From positions 1 through 62,194 of the forward strand of contig CAMBRR010000005.1 in assembly GCA_945870315.1 (NCBI GenBank): DNA of 62,194 bases, written 5' to 3'. Position numbers and translations under genes: made by a program. The stretch comes from an uncultured Bacteroidales bacterium. Its GTDB lineage: Bacteria > Bacteroidota > Bacteroidia > Bacteroidales > UBA932. Below are positions 61,585 to 62,194 of this stretch, piece by piece (the stretch's first letter is position 1; every line of letters begins with the position of its first letter). A model generated the notes under the pieces. The model saw only the letters and a program-made list of their open reading frames with translations. It did not search any database and was not told where the DNA came from.

Positions 61585-62118
61585 TTACTCCGCCATGTTT
61601 TGGTTAACCCATATCAGTTTTGAGGTGTCATACCCTCTGATGCGTGCTTCATGGATGACCGGCTCAAGCTTCGAATCCGTTACGGCCGGGGTGCGGGACA
61701 GAATCCAGAGATATTTGTCGCGGGAGCCTCCCACAAGTGCAACACTATAATCTTCATCAATGTAAAGAACCCGATAATCGGAATAGAAGAACAGGAAAAA
61801 GGACACGCGGAGCAGTGCCGGATTGCCGTATGGATCAGGCAGTTTCGCCTTTCCATAGGCAACTTTTGCCTTACCATCCTTCCATCCGGAATTGATGACA
61901 TCGATTTTCCCGTCGTCGCGCATGAGATATTCTGCGACCACATTTTCCATGCCCCTTTCGAAAGAATGGTTGAACCTGGCAATTTCGTACCAAGTGCCGA
62001 GGTAGCGCGTCAAATCGAGGGATTTCACCGGAGCATTGTCAACGCGGGCGGCACAAATGCATGAAGGCAGCGATGCCAGCACTGACATCACTGCCGAAAG
62101 AGTGATTATTCGTTTCAT
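61585..62118 (-). CDS. blc: Blc-type outer-membrane lipocalin
   Basis: A 177-residue lipoprotein of the bacterial lipocalin family, which binds lipids or lysophospholipids at the outer membrane. Signal with lipobox LPSC (Cys about 20). Lipocalin motif 1 is clear (LDLTRYLGTWYEIARFNHSF); YRVLYIDEDYSVALVGG and YLWILSRTP follow, and the C-terminal helix region ends in QNMAE. The ATG at 62118 (MKRIITLSAV) is preferred to upstream in-frame codons that give no signal peptide. It is upstream of, and co-directional with, the SusC operon, but separated by 350 bases. Confidence 0.92.
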   Translation of the reverse strand: MKRIITLSAVMSVLASLPSCICAARVDNAPVKSLDLTRYLGTWYEIARFNHSFERGMENVVAEYLMRDDGKIDVINSGWKDGKAKVAYGKAKLPDPYGNPALLRVSFFLFFYSDYRVLYIDEDYSVALVGGSRDKYLWILSRTPAVTDSKLEPVIHEARIRGYDTSKLIWVNQNMAE

Positions 62119-62194
62119 AGTGACCTGATTTGCGGATGTAAGAATCCTTACATCCTGATTATAAGCTACTTCCCTCAAAATCTGTGCCCGAAGG

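Overview
The window is chromosomal DNA from a member of the Bacteroidota, most likely an uncultured gut-type Bacteroidales. Evidence: two SusC/SusD pairs, DUF4270, DUF4294 and DUF3098 proteins, a DAHP synthase/chorismate mutase fusion, a NagB-like/PIG-L fusion, and many promoters of the Bacteroides type (-7 box TAnnTTTG, sometimes with TTTG or TTGC about 19 bp upstream). Most genes lack a Shine-Dalgarno sequence. I cannot name genus or species from the sequence alone. There is no phage, IS element, CRISPR array, rRNA or tRNA gene that I can see.

Layout. 1-8.2 kb: an M24 aminopeptidase, a lone sdhC on the opposite strand, pyrH-frr, then a four-gene phenylalanine/tyrosine operon (pheA, aminotransferase, tyrA, DAHP synthase/chorismate mutase). 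8.2-10.4 kb (minus): dusB-lpxK. 10.4-15.4 kb: pfkA, a thioredoxin-fold lipoprotein, uvrC, pnuC and acpP. 15.4-18 kb (minus): glycogen-synthase-like gene and a DUF4270 lipoprotein. 18-20.7 kb: ftsX, DUF3098, uppP, lpxH (cell envelope). 20.8-21.4 kb (minus): DUF4294.

21.7-32.4 kb is the distal part of the S10 operon plus the spc and alpha operons: rplP, rpmC, rpsQ, rplN, rplX, rplE, rpsN, rpsH, rplF, rplR, rpsE, rpmD, rplO, secY, map, infA, rpmJ, rpsM, rpsK, rpsD, rpoA, rplQ. It starts at rplP from its own strong promoter; rpsJ to rpsC are absent upstream. Then come a NagB-like/PIG-L fusion (minus), a membrane pyrophosphatase (plus), and a LytTR response regulator with its LytS-type kinase (minus).

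39-51.2 kb is a starch/maltodextrin utilization locus: MFS sugar transporter, SusC, SusD, a SusE-position glycan-binding lipoprotein, a large GH13 lipoprotein with a starch-binding-like module inserted in its catalytic barrel, and a type I pullulanase-like lipoprotein. Surface binding and import by SusCDE, outer-membrane alpha-glucan cutting and debranching, and inner-membrane uptake of maltodextrins by the MFS protein form one pathway. The divergent LytTR pair is a candidate regulator.

51.3-61.4 kb (minus) is a second SusC/SusD operon whose enzyme is a subtilisin-family lipoprotein protease rather than a glycosidase, with an unrecognised 814-residue lipoprotein and a small lipocalin-like lipoprotein: a candidate protein/peptide acquisition system. 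A Blc-type lipocalin gene closes the window. A recurring theme is that normally fixed Bacteroidota clusters are split here (S10 before rplP, sdhC without sdhAB, acpP without fabF).
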